Shown one piece after another: positions 25,006 through 34,912 of a DNA stretch of 64,000 nt. The notes under the pieces were generated by a model. The model worked only from the letters and a program-made list of their open reading frames with translations, did not search any database and was not told the origin of the DNA. Where the stretch lies: the NCBI GenBank assembly GCA_028821605.1, contig JAPPFM010000010.1:186001-250000 (forward strand). Direction: 5' to 3'. The translations under genes were made by a program, and so were the position numbers. The first letter of the stretch is position 1; every line of letters begins with the position of its first letter. This stretch comes from Candidatus Poribacteria bacterium (GTDB taxonomy: Bacteria > Poribacteria > WGA-4E > WGA-3G).

Positions 25006-26070
25006 TCATTCAGTTTCTGCAATCTGAACTTCGCGTCCTGTCTCAGCACTTGTGAGCAGACCTTCCATCATCTGTTGGACAATCAATCCATGGCGGAGGG
25101 GTGCCTTGCAGGTTACGTCATCTAAAATACATTCAATGAAATGATCAGCGATAGCATCCCACGACTTGCCATACTTACTCTTTGGAAGTTTCGCGTCTAT
25201 GTTCTCAAATTCACCTTTTTTATCGGTTCGATAGAGTCGTAGGGGCTTCAGCGTCGCGCCTGCCTCTGTGCCGAAGAGTTCGATCTGAAATTCGTCGGGT
25301 TGGTGTGATGCCCAGAAACTTTCCACCTGCAAGCCGACACCACCTTCAAAAGTAATAAACCCACCAGCGTAATCATCAGAATCATATTTCTCGTAGATCT
25401 CTTTAGGGGCTTTCGTCCCTTTCCAGTAGCCGAGGCCTCGAGGTCCGAACTTCGCGCCAGCAGCACCGAGTACGGCAATTGGCTTTGGTAATCCGAGAAT
25501 CCACCATGCCGAGTCAAGCACATGGACACCCATGTCGCGAAATGCACCGCCGCCTTTCTGGATGAAACCGAGATTCCACGCCGGGATACCGCTCCTACGC
25601 ACGCTCCGTGCCCGCGCGTAATAGAGTTCTCCGAAATAATTATCGCGTGCAAGAGTGCCGAGGTATTGGGTGTCATTCCCGAAGCGCGTGGAGAGCGACA
25701 TCATATTAACGACCCCTGCTGCCTCTGCTTCCGTGACCAGTTGTTGCGCTGCTTCCTCGGAATCAGCGAGCGGTTTCGTCACCATGACGTGTTTGCCGTT
25801 CCGTACGGCTTCCAATGCTATCGGCACATGCCACTGGTTCGGTGTGCCAACAAATACAGCGTCAATATCCTTCGCTTTACACATCTTTTTGTAATCTGTG
25901 TAGAATTTAACCTCGCCCGGTAGGTCCTTGGCGAAGTCTTTCATCCGGTCTTCAAGCAAATCGCAGAGTGCGACAACGTTGCCTCTCGGATTTCCGGCGA
26001 GTGCTGTTCCATTCGGTTTACCGATACCCATACCGACGACGGCAATTCGGACAGGTTTTTTTGCTGCCAT
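25006..26070 (-). CDS. Gfo/Idh/MocA family oxidoreductase
   Basis: 354 aa. Rossmann N terminus IAVVGMGIGKPNG (residues ~8-20), catalytic-lysine motif VMVTKPLADS (~95-104, TKP instead of the usual EKP), and a C-terminal domain with FRDMGVHVLDSAWW (~177-190) that supplies the conserved histidine. It probably oxidises a sugar or cyclitol. The gene is followed closely by a PhyH dioxygenase, suggesting a two-step pathway. No clear ribosome site precedes the ATG; the gap upstream is filled by an inverted-repeat element. Confidence 0.9.
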   Translation of the reverse strand: MAAKKPVRIAVVGMGIGKPNGTALAGNPRGNVVALCDLLEDRMKDFAKDLPGEVKFYTDYKKMCKAKDIDAVFVGTPNQWHVPIALEAVRNGKHVMVTKPLADSEEAAQQLVTEAEAAGVVNMMSLSTRFGNDTQYLGTLARDNYFGELYYARARSVRRSGIPAWNLGFIQKGGGAFRDMGVHVLDSAWWILGLPKPIAVLGAAGAKFGPRGLGYWKGTKAPKEIYEKYDSDDYAGGFITFEGGVGLQVESFWASHQPDEFQIELFGTEAGATLKPLRLYRTDKKGEFENIDAKLPKSKYGKSWDAIADHFIECILDDVTCKAPLRHGLIVQQMMEGLLTSAETGREVQIAETE

Positions 26071-26266
26071 AATAGTTGTCAGTTGTCGGTTTGCCTCGCA
26101 GTGAGAGTTTTCAGTTACATCAAAAAACGGTTATCAGTTTTGACCGAAAACCATTAAGATATGAACGTTCCTTGACAAACATCAACCAACTTTCTCCTTT
26201 TCCAGTTTATGTAAGTGTTATCAGCCCCTCTTTAACTGATGACTGATAACTGATAACCGATAACTA
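26071..26266. repeat. inverted-repeat element of the TTATCAGTT family
   Basis: Left arm TTGTCAGTTGTCGG next to the Gfo start; right arm ACTGATAACTGATAACC just before the cytochrome gene stop. Internal TTATCAGTT units appear once more. It fills the whole gap between the two minus-strand genes and carries no frame. Confidence 0.6.
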
Positions 26267-26268
26267 TC

Positions 26269-26832
26269 TTAATACGGCCTACCCCGTGAATTCAAGGGTG
26301 GACTCACTTCGTTTTTAACCGGCTTAATCGTCCGAAGATACGCCCAGATTGCTTTCAGATCCTCATCATTCATTTGAGCATAGTGCTTCGTTGGCATTGG
26401 AGGGAAGATTTTACGGTTGCCCTCCACACCTTGATGAAGCCCAGTGCGCAATGCTTTGATGAACATCTCCTCTGTCCAATCACCCAATCCGGTTTCTTTG
26501 TCCGGTGTCAAATTTGAGGAGAAACTCGTTCCAAACGGACCGGAGAAGGCACTCATTTGTGGTGACGTGAGGATAAAGATGCCTTGTTGCATCATACTGA
26601 AGTTGTAGCGCGGAGAAGGCGCGTTCGCTGGATGTCCAGCGAGATACATGTCCATGTTATATTCGGCACCCGCACGCGGTGTATGACAATGCCCGCACGC
26701 GCCCACCGTGTCCACGAGGTACTTCCCACGTTGCACCTTATCGCTCTGGCTCTCAACAGAGTTGATATTCAGCGCAATGATCGCACCGACAAAAAGCACT
26801 ACCACAGAAAAGGTTAAGAGATTTCGCTGCAT
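26269..26832 (-). CDS. exported monohaem cytochrome c
   Basis: 187 aa. The N terminus is a signal or anchor (LLTFSVVVLFVGAIIAL). One haem site, CGHCH (~residue 47), lies in VGACGHCHTPRAG; the distal methionine is likely in IFPPMPTKHY (~143-152). The C-terminal helix MNDEDLKAIWAYLRTI is typical of class I cytochromes c. It probably passes electrons to or from a dehydrogenase in the periplasm. AAGGAGAG precedes the ATG. No oxidase or dehydrogenase gene lies beside it. Confidence 0.88.
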   Translation of the reverse strand: MQRNLLTFSVVVLFVGAIIALNINSVESQSDKVQRGKYLVDTVGACGHCHTPRAGAEYNMDMYLAGHPANAPSPRYNFSMMQQGIFILTSPQMSAFSGPFGTSFSSNLTPDKETGLGDWTEEMFIKALRTGLHQGVEGNRKIFPPMPTKHYAQMNDEDLKAIWAYLRTIKPVKNEVSPPLNSRGRPY

Positions 26833-26972
26833 TCAATAGCTCTCCTTATAGATTCAAATCTCACCCTAATTTAGCATATTGCGCGAATGGGTGCAATAGA
26901 AAAATCTGAGTTGTGGGAGCGATCTCCTGATCGCGACAAAAAGATATAACAAACGTGAGTTTGATTTAGCAC

Positions 26973-27201
26973 GTAGGTTGGGTTGAACGGGCATCTACCA
27001 AAAACCAGACATAGAAAACGACTTTTGAACTTCGTTGAGAAACCTAAAATCATCGAGAAACGAGTGAAACCCAACACATTCTCTACAGCACGTGAAATGT
27101 TGGGTTTCGCTATATTCCCTTACATGCATAGGGTATTGAAAAGCGGAAATCTCCCCATAAACGAGATCAATTATTGTCTTTTACCGCTCAACCCAACCTA
27201 C
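26973..27201. repeat. 229-bp nested inverted-repeat element, copy 1
   Basis: Begins GTAGGTTGGGTTGAACGG and ends CCGCTCAACCCAACCTAC. Inside, GAAACCCAAC and GTTGGGTTTC form a second inverted pair, so the whole element is an imperfect palindrome with two nested stems. Here the dyad extends outward: AACGTGAGTT at 26952-26961 pairs with AACTCACGTT at 27215-27224. It fills the gap 26833-27227 between the cytochrome and TonB-receptor genes. No frame is conserved between copies (36016-36263, 62161-62405, half copy 49897-49995). Confidence 0.85.
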
Positions 27202-27227
27202 GCGATTAATATAGAACTCACGTTATC

Positions 27228-30026
27228 CTAAAAATTATAAGATAACTTCGCGTAGTAAAGTCCACCGTTGAAACCGAAAGGTGCAGCCGCCCGATCATAC
27301 GTGAAAACTCCCGGTGAATCCGCAATCACTGTTCCAGTACTATCTATGAGGGTGCCACCACGTGCTTGACCGACCTCGTTTAAGTCAGGTACCTGATTGA
27401 GAAGATTGTTTGCGCCGAGCGTCAAGGTGAAGGATTCGTTGAGTTGATAGGCACTCTGAATATCGGCGAGCCATTTTCCACCGTAAGTTTGACGCTGGGC
27501 ATTCTCTCCACTCCCTGCTTGCAGGGTATAACTCCCGAAGTAACGTAAAGCAGACCCAATTTTGAGGGATCCGATAGTGTAATCTGCTGTGAGGTTTATG
27601 CGTGTGTTCGGTTGCCATTCCTCAAGAATAGAGCGTTCTCGTTCTGGAAAGAGAATTTCCTCGAGACCGATTAGAATGGAACCCGGTGCTTCCACATCAC
27701 CGATGACTTTGGTATCTGCCCACGTTAATGCAACTTTCAAATCGAGAAGAGATTCATCGTCAAAGGCGTGTACGTAACCTGCGGCTATATCAATGCCGCG
27801 AGTCCGCGTTTGCGCGACATTCGTAAAGACTTGTGCTTGACTGGCACCAGCTTGTGCTAAGGCAGGCACGGTATCTGCCCTGAAGCTGCCGCTTAGAACA
27901 ATGCGGTCATCAATGTCAATCTGGAAGGCATCAAGCGTCAACCATAGATTCTGAATCGGTTTGAGGACGATACCCCCTGAAACGTTGACTGAGGTTTCCT
28001 CTTTAAGTTCTGGGATGTTGAGTGCACGCGCAGTGTCGCTGTCATTGCGAAACGTCCCGACCTCGAAAGGTAGCAGTTCCGTCGTATTCCCATCGCCATC
28101 AGCGTCATTATTGTCAGCCTTGAATTGTGTGCTGATGTTGTTAAAATAAAGTTGTTGGAGTAAGGGTGCCCGGAAGCCTGTGCTACCGGCGGCACGCACC
28201 GCAATCTGTTCTGTTAAATCGTAGCGAGCCGTTGCCTTTCCTGTAACAGTAGCACCAAAGTCGCTATATTGCTCGCCACGTACAGCAGCGCCAACGAGCA
28301 GACCTATTCCCGGTTGCCCGCTGAGATAGGATTCAAAGTCGGCATAACCTGCAATATTTATCCGACTTTCATCCACTTCGTTGGCTGGGCGGAAGCCGGG
28401 AAAGACTTGGATACCACTGGCTGCACCTTCTGCACCGAGACCCGCGTTGAACCAAGAGACAGGTTCACCCGCTCGGATACCGTAGCTTTCCCGTCGAAAT
28501 TCGGCACCACCGGCAAGGTTAATGAGGGAGGATTGATAGGTGAGAGGATAGGTAATATCTATATTGAGGGCAGTTTGATCGAGTCGAAATCCACCAGAAT
28601 CAGCAGCAGTTGGACTCGCAGGCCCGTAGGAGGCGTTCAGCGAGTTGGAAATGAAAAAGTCAAACGTATTCAGACCGTGGTTCAGACTGACATCAACATC
28701 TAAATCCGTTGAAGCGTGTTTCCACGCCATTCCCAATGCGACGAATACATCTTCAATGGCTGTGTTGATTTCCGGAAGAAATCCATCTGGATAAATCGCC
28801 TTCACATTGCGGCTGGTATCCTTGGAGTTGCGATAAAAGCCCGAGCTATTATTTTCCCTTGTAGAATATCCACCGAATGAATAGAGTTCTAACGTTTCGG
28901 TCAGGGGTAGACCGAAATTGTAAACCCCAACTTTTTGTGAAGTGTCAGCATCCCCGACCCGAAAGTTTTTTCGATTAAAGGAGTACTCACGCGGATCAAA
29001 CCAGACCGGTTTTTTACCTGTTACATTTCCGGCTGCGTCTTTTACCTCGAGTTCGGCATCAGGCGGTCTACCTTGGTCTACTTCTATCCAATCGTACTGT
29101 CGCGTGCCGCTAATCCCAGCGCGGTTTGTGCGGTATCTGTCGCGCCATTCCACCGTTAGATTGAGGAAGCCGGAATCACCGACTTTCATCCCGTAATTCC
29201 CATTTCCGTGCCACGTATCTCCGTCACCTTCGTAGGTCTGTCCCCAATAGAGGTTGACATCGCCTGAATCGATGTCGTCCTTCAAAATGATGTTGATCAC
29301 ACCCGCAATCGCATCGGAGCCATATTGTGCTGCTGCGCCGTCACGGAGAACTTCGATCCGCTCTATTGCCGCGAATGGAATCGCGTTGAAGTCTGTTCCG
29401 GCAGTGCCGCGACCGACGGAACTATTTACGTGCAACAGGGCACTTTTGTGGCGACGTTTGCCGTTGATAAGCACAAGCGTTTGGTCGGGGCCTAAACCTC
29501 GCAACGTCGCAGGACGCAACGCGTCGGTGCCATCGCTAATTGTTGAGCTTGGGAAATTAAAGGAGGGAACTAACATCTGTAAAGCACGCCCCGTTTCGGA
29601 TTGACCGGTGATACTAAGTTGTTCCCTGTTAACAACTTCTATCGGCACAGGTGCTTGCAAAACTCTCCTGCCGATACTGCGGGTGCCTACCACCACGACT
29701 GTGTCAACGATTTGGACGGGAGCGAGTGTCACTGCCACTTCGGTTTGTCCTGCAGTAGTGTTGACCTGCTTACTCGAAAATCCGGTTGCTGTTACAGTGA
29801 GCGACTGCGCACCTGTCACGTCACTAAACGTGGCGACTCCAGAGTCATCTGTCGTTTGTTCTTGATTCCCGATTTGCACTTTCGCTGCTGGGATAGCATT
29901 TCCATTCTGATCTTGAACGACTACCTTGAGTGCTTCAGCATTGGCAGTCATCGGTATCGCTGGGACGATGCCGAATAGCATAGCGACAACGTACCAGAAA
30001 TACCGTTTATTCTCTGAAATTAACAT
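27228..30026 (-). CDS. TonB-dependent outer-membrane receptor, copy A
   Basis: 932 aa. Signal peptide (residues ~8-30, ending TANAEA), then a carboxypeptidase-regulatory-like beta-sandwich (~31-105, LKVVVQDQNGNAIPAAKVQIG), a plug domain (~120-245, with PVPIEVVNREQL and ERIEVLRDGAAAQYGSDAIAG) and a beta-barrel ending in the aromatic signature KLSYNF. It imports a large ligand using TonB energy. It is a close paralogue of copy B upstream (30247-33039), most alike in the plug and lowest in the extracellular loops. ExbB/ExbD/TonB are not in the window. Confidence 0.93.
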   Translation of the reverse strand: MLISENKRYFWYVVAMLFGIVPAIPMTANAEALKVVVQDQNGNAIPAAKVQIGNQEQTTDDSGVATFSDVTGAQSLTVTATGFSSKQVNTTAGQTEVAVTLAPVQIVDTVVVVGTRSIGRRVLQAPVPIEVVNREQLSITGQSETGRALQMLVPSFNFPSSTISDGTDALRPATLRGLGPDQTLVLINGKRRHKSALLHVNSSVGRGTAGTDFNAIPFAAIERIEVLRDGAAAQYGSDAIAGVINIILKDDIDSGDVNLYWGQTYEGDGDTWHGNGNYGMKVGDSGFLNLTVEWRDRYRTNRAGISGTRQYDWIEVDQGRPPDAELEVKDAAGNVTGKKPVWFDPREYSFNRKNFRVGDADTSQKVGVYNFGLPLTETLELYSFGGYSTRENNSSGFYRNSKDTSRNVKAIYPDGFLPEINTAIEDVFVALGMAWKHASTDLDVDVSLNHGLNTFDFFISNSLNASYGPASPTAADSGGFRLDQTALNIDITYPLTYQSSLINLAGGAEFRRESYGIRAGEPVSWFNAGLGAEGAASGIQVFPGFRPANEVDESRINIAGYADFESYLSGQPGIGLLVGAAVRGEQYSDFGATVTGKATARYDLTEQIAVRAAGSTGFRAPLLQQLYFNNISTQFKADNNDADGDGNTTELLPFEVGTFRNDSDTARALNIPELKEETSVNVSGGIVLKPIQNLWLTLDAFQIDIDDRIVLSGSFRADTVPALAQAGASQAQVFTNVAQTRTRGIDIAAGYVHAFDDESLLDLKVALTWADTKVIGDVEAPGSILIGLEEILFPERERSILEEWQPNTRINLTADYTIGSLKIGSALRYFGSYTLQAGSGENAQRQTYGGKWLADIQSAYQLNESFTLTLGANNLLNQVPDLNEVGQARGGTLIDSTGTVIADSPGVFTYDRAAAPFGFNGGLYYAKLSYNF

Positions 30027-30197
30027 CTCGTTTATTCTCGCTTATAATCTAATGATAGTGATGAATGCAAAGTATATTTCCGCTATAACGGTGTCTATAG
30101 CCTCAGCGGTTCTGTAGTCCTGCAAATCCTGATTCAGACAATTAATCCGCATACATTTTGCGGTGCAACCAACGCGAGTAATCAACCACCCTGAAAA

Positions 30198-30232
30198 TAA
30201 CATAGGCGCAGCTTGGGACCGCGCCTATGTTA
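30198..30232 (-). terminator. hairpin between the TonB receptor genes
   Basis: A perfect 12-bp stem (TAACATAGGCGC / GCGCCTATGTTA) with an 11-base loop, just past the stop of receptor copy B. On the minus strand it is followed by TTTTC, a weak U-run, so it is likely a terminator or a 3' end stabiliser. The remaining gap 30027-30197 shows nothing else clear. Confidence 0.65.
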
Positions 30233-30246
30233 ATCCAGAAACCATT

Positions 30247-33039
30247 TTAGAAACTATAGGAGAGCTTCGCGTAGTAAAGTCCGCCATTGAAACCGAACGG
30301 AGCAGACCGTCTGGAATATGTGAATACACCGGGAGAGTCAACGATAACATGCCCCGTGCTGTCGGTTAGTGTTCCAGCGCGTGACTGTCCAATCTCGTTC
30401 AAATCGGGCACCTGATCGAACAGGTTATTCGCACCGATTGTCAGTGAAAGTCCTTCGTTCAACTGGTAATTGCTCTGGATATCGGTGAGCCATTTCCCTC
30501 TGTAGGTTTGCCGTGCTGGATCGTCACCGCTTCCCTCTTGAACGGTGTAGCTGCCGAAGTAGCGCAAAGCACCACCAATCGTGAGGTCACCGATGATGTA
30601 ATCCACACCGACGTTAATGCGAGTGTTCGGCTGCCACTCTTCAATCATGGAACGTTCCTGCGACGGGAAGAGAGTGTCCTCAAGTCCGACGAGAATTTCC
30701 GGCGCGTCCACGTCGCCGATAACTTCGGTATCTGCCCACGTCAACGCAACTTTTAGATTGAGAAGAGACTCATTGTCGAAAGCGTGGAGATAACCTGCTG
30801 CGACATCAACGCCTTGCGTACGTGTCTGTGCAACATTCGTGAATACCTGCGCGCTGCTCGCGCCTGCTGCAGCTAACGCTTTGATTTTATCGGCACTAAA
30901 ACTACCACTCAGAACAATGCGATCATCGATTTGGATGAGGAATCCGTCTACGGTGAACCACAACTTCTCAAGTGGTTTCAACACAACACCACCAGAGACG
31001 TTGAAAGCGGTTTCCTCTTTCAGTTCAGGGATACCAAGTGCCCGTGCAGCATCGCTATCATTGCGGAACGTACCGACTTCAAGAGCAACCAGCTCAGTGG
31101 TGTTTCCATCGCCATCAATATCGTCAGCATCTACCTTGAATTGTGTACTGATGTTATTGAAGTAGAGCTGCTGTAGTGAAGGCGCACGGAAGCCTGTACT
31201 ACCGGCGGCACGAACTGCAACCTGTTTTGTCAAGTCATAGCGACCCGTCGCTTTTCCTGTGACAGTGGTACCGAAATCGCTGTACTGCTCACCGCGCACC
31301 GCTGCACCAACAAGCAGACCGGTTCCGGGTTGTCCACTGAGATAGGATTCAAAGTCGGCATACCCTGCGATATTCGTCCGACTCTCGTCCACTTCATTAT
31401 CGGGCCGGAAGCCCGGAAATACTTGTATACCACCAGAGGCACCGGGTACCCCAAGACCCGCATTAATCCATGAAAGCGGTTCACCCGCGCGGATACCGTA
31501 ACCTTCCCTACGGAATTCGACACCACCGGCGAGGTTTACCAGTGAGGACTGGTAGTCGAGCGGGTAAGTAACATCTAAGTTAAACGCCGTTTGTGAGAGT
31601 TCAAAGCCACCAGCATCTGCGGAGGTTGGGCTGCTTGCACCGTAAGAGGCGTTCAAGGAGTTAGAAATGAGGAAGTCGAATGTATTCAACCCGTGATTGA
31701 CGCTGACATCGACATTCAGGTCAGTTGCTTCATGTGTCCATGCCATACCTAAGGCGAGAGAAGTATCGCCAATATCTGTATTGATTTCTGGTAGGAACCC
31801 GTCCGGATAGATTTCAGTGACAGTTCGGGATGCCTGATTCGCTCTACGATAGAAACCCGCACTGTTGTTTTGGCGTGAGGAGTGTCCCCCGAAAGAATAG
31901 AGTTCCAACCCCTCGCCGAGCGGGAGTCCAAAGTTGTAAAATCCGATTTTTTGTGACGAATCGGAATCCCCGATGCGGAAGTTCTGCCTTTCAAAGGTAT
32001 ATTCGCGCGGGTCAAACCAGACAGATTTCTCGGTTACAGTTCCATCATCGTTTTCGATTTCAAGCGTATTATCCGCAAGTCTACCTTGGTTAACCTCTGT
32101 CCAATCATATTGGCGTTCCCCTGTGAGACCTGCTCGGTTGGTGCGCGCTCTCTCGCGCCATTCAGCGGTGAGATTGAGGAAACCGGAGTCACCGACTTTC
32201 ATACCGTAGTTCGCGTTTCCGTTCCATGTGTCACCATCGCCTTCGTAGGTTTGCCCCCAATAAACATCGGCATCACCTGTGTCAACATCGTCTTTGAGTA
32301 CAATGTTGATAACACCCGCGATTGCATCGGAACCGTATTGTGCTGCTGCGCCATCACGAAGGACTTCAATCCGCTCTATCGCCGCAGACGGAATCGCGTT
32401 GAAGTCTGTTCCGGCAGTCCCACGACCTACAGATGTATTTACGTGCAGCAATGCGCTTTTGTGGCGACGTTTGCCATTGACGAGCACAAGCGTCTGGTCG
32501 GGCCCCAAGCCACGCAATGTTGCCGGACGCAATGCGTCTGTACCATCACTAATTGTTGAACTTGAGAAGTTAAAGGAGGGGACTAACATCTGCAGAACAC
32601 GTCCCGTTTCGGATTGACCTGTAATACTAAGCTGCTCTCTGTTAACAACTTCTATCGGGACGGGTGCCTGCAAGGCTCTTCTGCCGATACTGCGAGTACC
32701 TACCACCACAACGGATTCAATCGTTTGGATGGGAGCAAGCGTGGCTGTCACTTCGGTTTGTCCCGCAGTGGTATTGATCCGTTTGCTCGAAAATCCGATT
32801 GCTATTATTGTTAGCGACGCTGGACCTGTTACATCGCTGAACATAGCGATTCCAGAATCATCTGTTGTTTGTTCTTGGTTCCCGATTTGCACTTTTGCTT
32901 CCGAAATAGCGTTCCCGTTCTGATCTTGAACGACTACTTTGAGTGCTTCAGCATTGGCAGTCATCGGTATCGCTGATACGATACCGAATAGAATGGCAAC
33001 GATGCACCAGAAATACCTTTTATTATCTGAAATTGGCAT
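30247..33039 (-). CDS. TonB-dependent outer-membrane receptor, copy B
   Basis: 930 aa with the same layout as copy A: signal peptide ending TANAEA, carboxypeptidase-regulatory-like domain (~31-105), plug (~120-245, VEVLRDG-type segment ERIEVLRDGAAAQYGSD) and barrel ending KLSYSF. Residue-by-residue similarity to copy A is high over the full length, so the pair arose by tandem duplication. Differences cluster in segments that would be surface loops, which suggests divergent ligands. AAGGAT precedes the ATG. The 229-base gap to the divergent acyl-CoA ligase is AT-rich and probably holds both promoters. Confidence 0.93.
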   Translation of the reverse strand: MPISDNKRYFWCIVAILFGIVSAIPMTANAEALKVVVQDQNGNAISEAKVQIGNQEQTTDDSGIAMFSDVTGPASLTIIAIGFSSKRINTTAGQTEVTATLAPIQTIESVVVVGTRSIGRRALQAPVPIEVVNREQLSITGQSETGRVLQMLVPSFNFSSSTISDGTDALRPATLRGLGPDQTLVLVNGKRRHKSALLHVNTSVGRGTAGTDFNAIPSAAIERIEVLRDGAAAQYGSDAIAGVINIVLKDDVDTGDADVYWGQTYEGDGDTWNGNANYGMKVGDSGFLNLTAEWRERARTNRAGLTGERQYDWTEVNQGRLADNTLEIENDDGTVTEKSVWFDPREYTFERQNFRIGDSDSSQKIGFYNFGLPLGEGLELYSFGGHSSRQNNSAGFYRRANQASRTVTEIYPDGFLPEINTDIGDTSLALGMAWTHEATDLNVDVSVNHGLNTFDFLISNSLNASYGASSPTSADAGGFELSQTAFNLDVTYPLDYQSSLVNLAGGVEFRREGYGIRAGEPLSWINAGLGVPGASGGIQVFPGFRPDNEVDESRTNIAGYADFESYLSGQPGTGLLVGAAVRGEQYSDFGTTVTGKATGRYDLTKQVAVRAAGSTGFRAPSLQQLYFNNISTQFKVDADDIDGDGNTTELVALEVGTFRNDSDAARALGIPELKEETAFNVSGGVVLKPLEKLWFTVDGFLIQIDDRIVLSGSFSADKIKALAAAGASSAQVFTNVAQTRTQGVDVAAGYLHAFDNESLLNLKVALTWADTEVIGDVDAPEILVGLEDTLFPSQERSMIEEWQPNTRINVGVDYIIGDLTIGGALRYFGSYTVQEGSGDDPARQTYRGKWLTDIQSNYQLNEGLSLTIGANNLFDQVPDLNEIGQSRAGTLTDSTGHVIVDSPGVFTYSRRSAPFGFNGGLYYAKLSYSF

Positions 33040-33268
33040 TGCGTTTATCCTTGTTTGTGGTTGATAATGGGAAATATGGTCACAGCCATCTGTAACATCT
33101 AAGTGTGATTTTCCTTACAATAACGATTTAATTATGATTTATTTTTACGTGAAATGCAAATTAAACTTCCGAAAATGTAAAATATCAGTTTTTTTAACAA
33201 TAAACTTTGTTTTTGTGCTAAAATCATGAAAAACTTGGGCAATTTTTAGCGATGGGGCACAGCGGAAC

Positions 33269-34912
33269 ATGCACGGCTTGATGATGAACTATCCATTGAC
33301 GCTTACGCAGATTTTGGAGCATGCACACCGTATACACGGCAATAAGCAGGTTACCACGTTCCTGCCTGACCAGACGCTCCATAATTACAGCTACACTGCG
33401 TTATATAAGCGCGTGAAGCGATTAGCAAACGCTATCACACAATTGGGCATTGTGCAGCCGGGGGATAGGGTTGCAACCTATGCATCCAATACGTATCAAC
33501 ATCTGGAACTTTACTATGCGATTCCGTGTCTCGGTGCCGTGCTGCATCCGCTCAATGTTCGCCTCTCTGCTGCACAATTGGCTCACATTACGCATGAAGC
33601 AGAAGACAAAGTCATTTTTGTAGATAGAGCGTTTGCTGAGCAGTTTGAGGCACTACGGAGTGAGATTGCGTATGAACAGGTTATCTATTTTAATCAGATG
33701 CCTGAACATTCTGCTCTGTTTTATGAGCAACTCCTCTCTGAAGCCAATCCAGCGTATACATGGGATATTCCAGACGAGAACTGGGCAATGGGTCTCTGCT
33801 ATACCAGCGGAACGCAAGGCGAACCACGAGGGGTCCTCTACACGCACCGCTCCATGTTCCTTCACACGCTCGCTGTGAATCAAGCCGATGTCTTCGGATT
33901 GACCGAGACGGATGTTGTACTGCCACTTGTGCCGATGTTCCACGCGATGGCATGGGGACTACCTTACGCCAGTATGTTTGTCGGAGCGGATATGGTACTA
34001 CCCGGTGCCAAACCAGTATGCATCGCAGACCTCATTGCGGAAACAGGTGTCACCGTTGCTGCAGGGGTGCCAACGGTATGGGCAGAGGCTTACCCTGAGT
34101 TACGCAAAAGGCGGCAGGATATCTCCTCATTACGACGATTGATAGTCGGAGGTGAAGCGATGCCACCGACACTCATTGAGGCTTACGAAAAGAAACTTGG
34201 CATTGAGATTTGCCACGCGTGGGGAATGACAGAGATGTCCCCGACTGGTACCTTCTCAAAACTGCGCGGTGAACATCAAGCATTACCGGATGCCGAAAAA
34301 TGGTTGATTAAAGCAAAACAGGGTAGACCGATACCGGGTGTTGAACTCCGTCTCGCAGCTGAGACATCTAATGGATTCACTGAACTCCCTTGGGATGGTG
34401 AAACGATTGGAGAGCTACAAGTACGGAGTCCGTGGACAGCAAGCACCTACTACCGGAGTGAACCGACAGACGAACATTTCACCCCTGATGGATGGTTAAG
34501 GACTGGTGATATTGCGACGATTGACGCGCAAGGCTACATGCAGATTGTGGACCGCGCGAAGGCACTCATCCGAAGCGGTGGAGAATCTATTTCAAGTGTT
34601 GCCTTGGAAACGGCACTCCTGAAACATCCTTACGTCATGGAGGCTGCGGTTGTCGGTGTGCCCAGCGAAAAGTGGGGTGAACGTCCGCTTGCTGTCGTCG
34701 TTCTTACACCGGTAGGTGCGGTTTCTAACCGCACCGATGCGGACATCTCGGACACCCTCAAGCAGCATCTTTCCGTTGAGTTCCCGAAGTTCTGGATTCC
34801 TGACTGGTTTGTCTTTGTTGATGAAATCCCAAAAACGGGTGTCGGAAAATCCGATAAGCAAACACTCCGTAAAGGACTGCTAAGTGCAGAAACAAAGGAG
34901 AAACTGCCATGA
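33269..34912 (+). CDS. long-chain fatty-acid--CoA ligase (AMP-forming)
   Basis: 547 aa ANL-superfamily enzyme that activates a carboxylic acid with ATP and CoA. The AMP-binding P-loop CYTSGTQGEPRGV (~residues 175-187), WGMTEMSP (~313-320), the hinge GWLRTGDIATID (~409-420) and the C-terminal lysine segment PKTGVGKSDK (~519-528) are all in place. Start codons at 33269 and 33281 (MMNYPLTLTQ) are possible; the second fits the family's usual N terminus. Its stop overlaps the next gene's start (ATGA), so they are coupled. Confidence 0.92.
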   Translation: MHGLMMNYPLTLTQILEHAHRIHGNKQVTTFLPDQTLHNYSYTALYKRVKRLANAITQLGIVQPGDRVATYASNTYQHLELYYAIPCLGAVLHPLNVRLSAAQLAHITHEAEDKVIFVDRAFAEQFEALRSEIAYEQVIYFNQMPEHSALFYEQLLSEANPAYTWDIPDENWAMGLCYTSGTQGEPRGVLYTHRSMFLHTLAVNQADVFGLTETDVVLPLVPMFHAMAWGLPYASMFVGADMVLPGAKPVCIADLIAETGVTVAAGVPTVWAEAYPELRKRRQDISSLRRLIVGGEAMPPTLIEAYEKKLGIEICHAWGMTEMSPTGTFSKLRGEHQALPDAEKWLIKAKQGRPIPGVELRLAAETSNGFTELPWDGETIGELQVRSPWTASTYYRSEPTDEHFTPDGWLRTGDIATIDAQGYMQIVDRAKALIRSGGESISSVALETALLKHPYVMEAAVVGVPSEKWGERPLAVVVLTPVGAVSNRTDADISDTLKQHLSVEFPKFWIPDWFVFVDEIPKTGVGKSDKQTLRKGLLSAETKEKLP

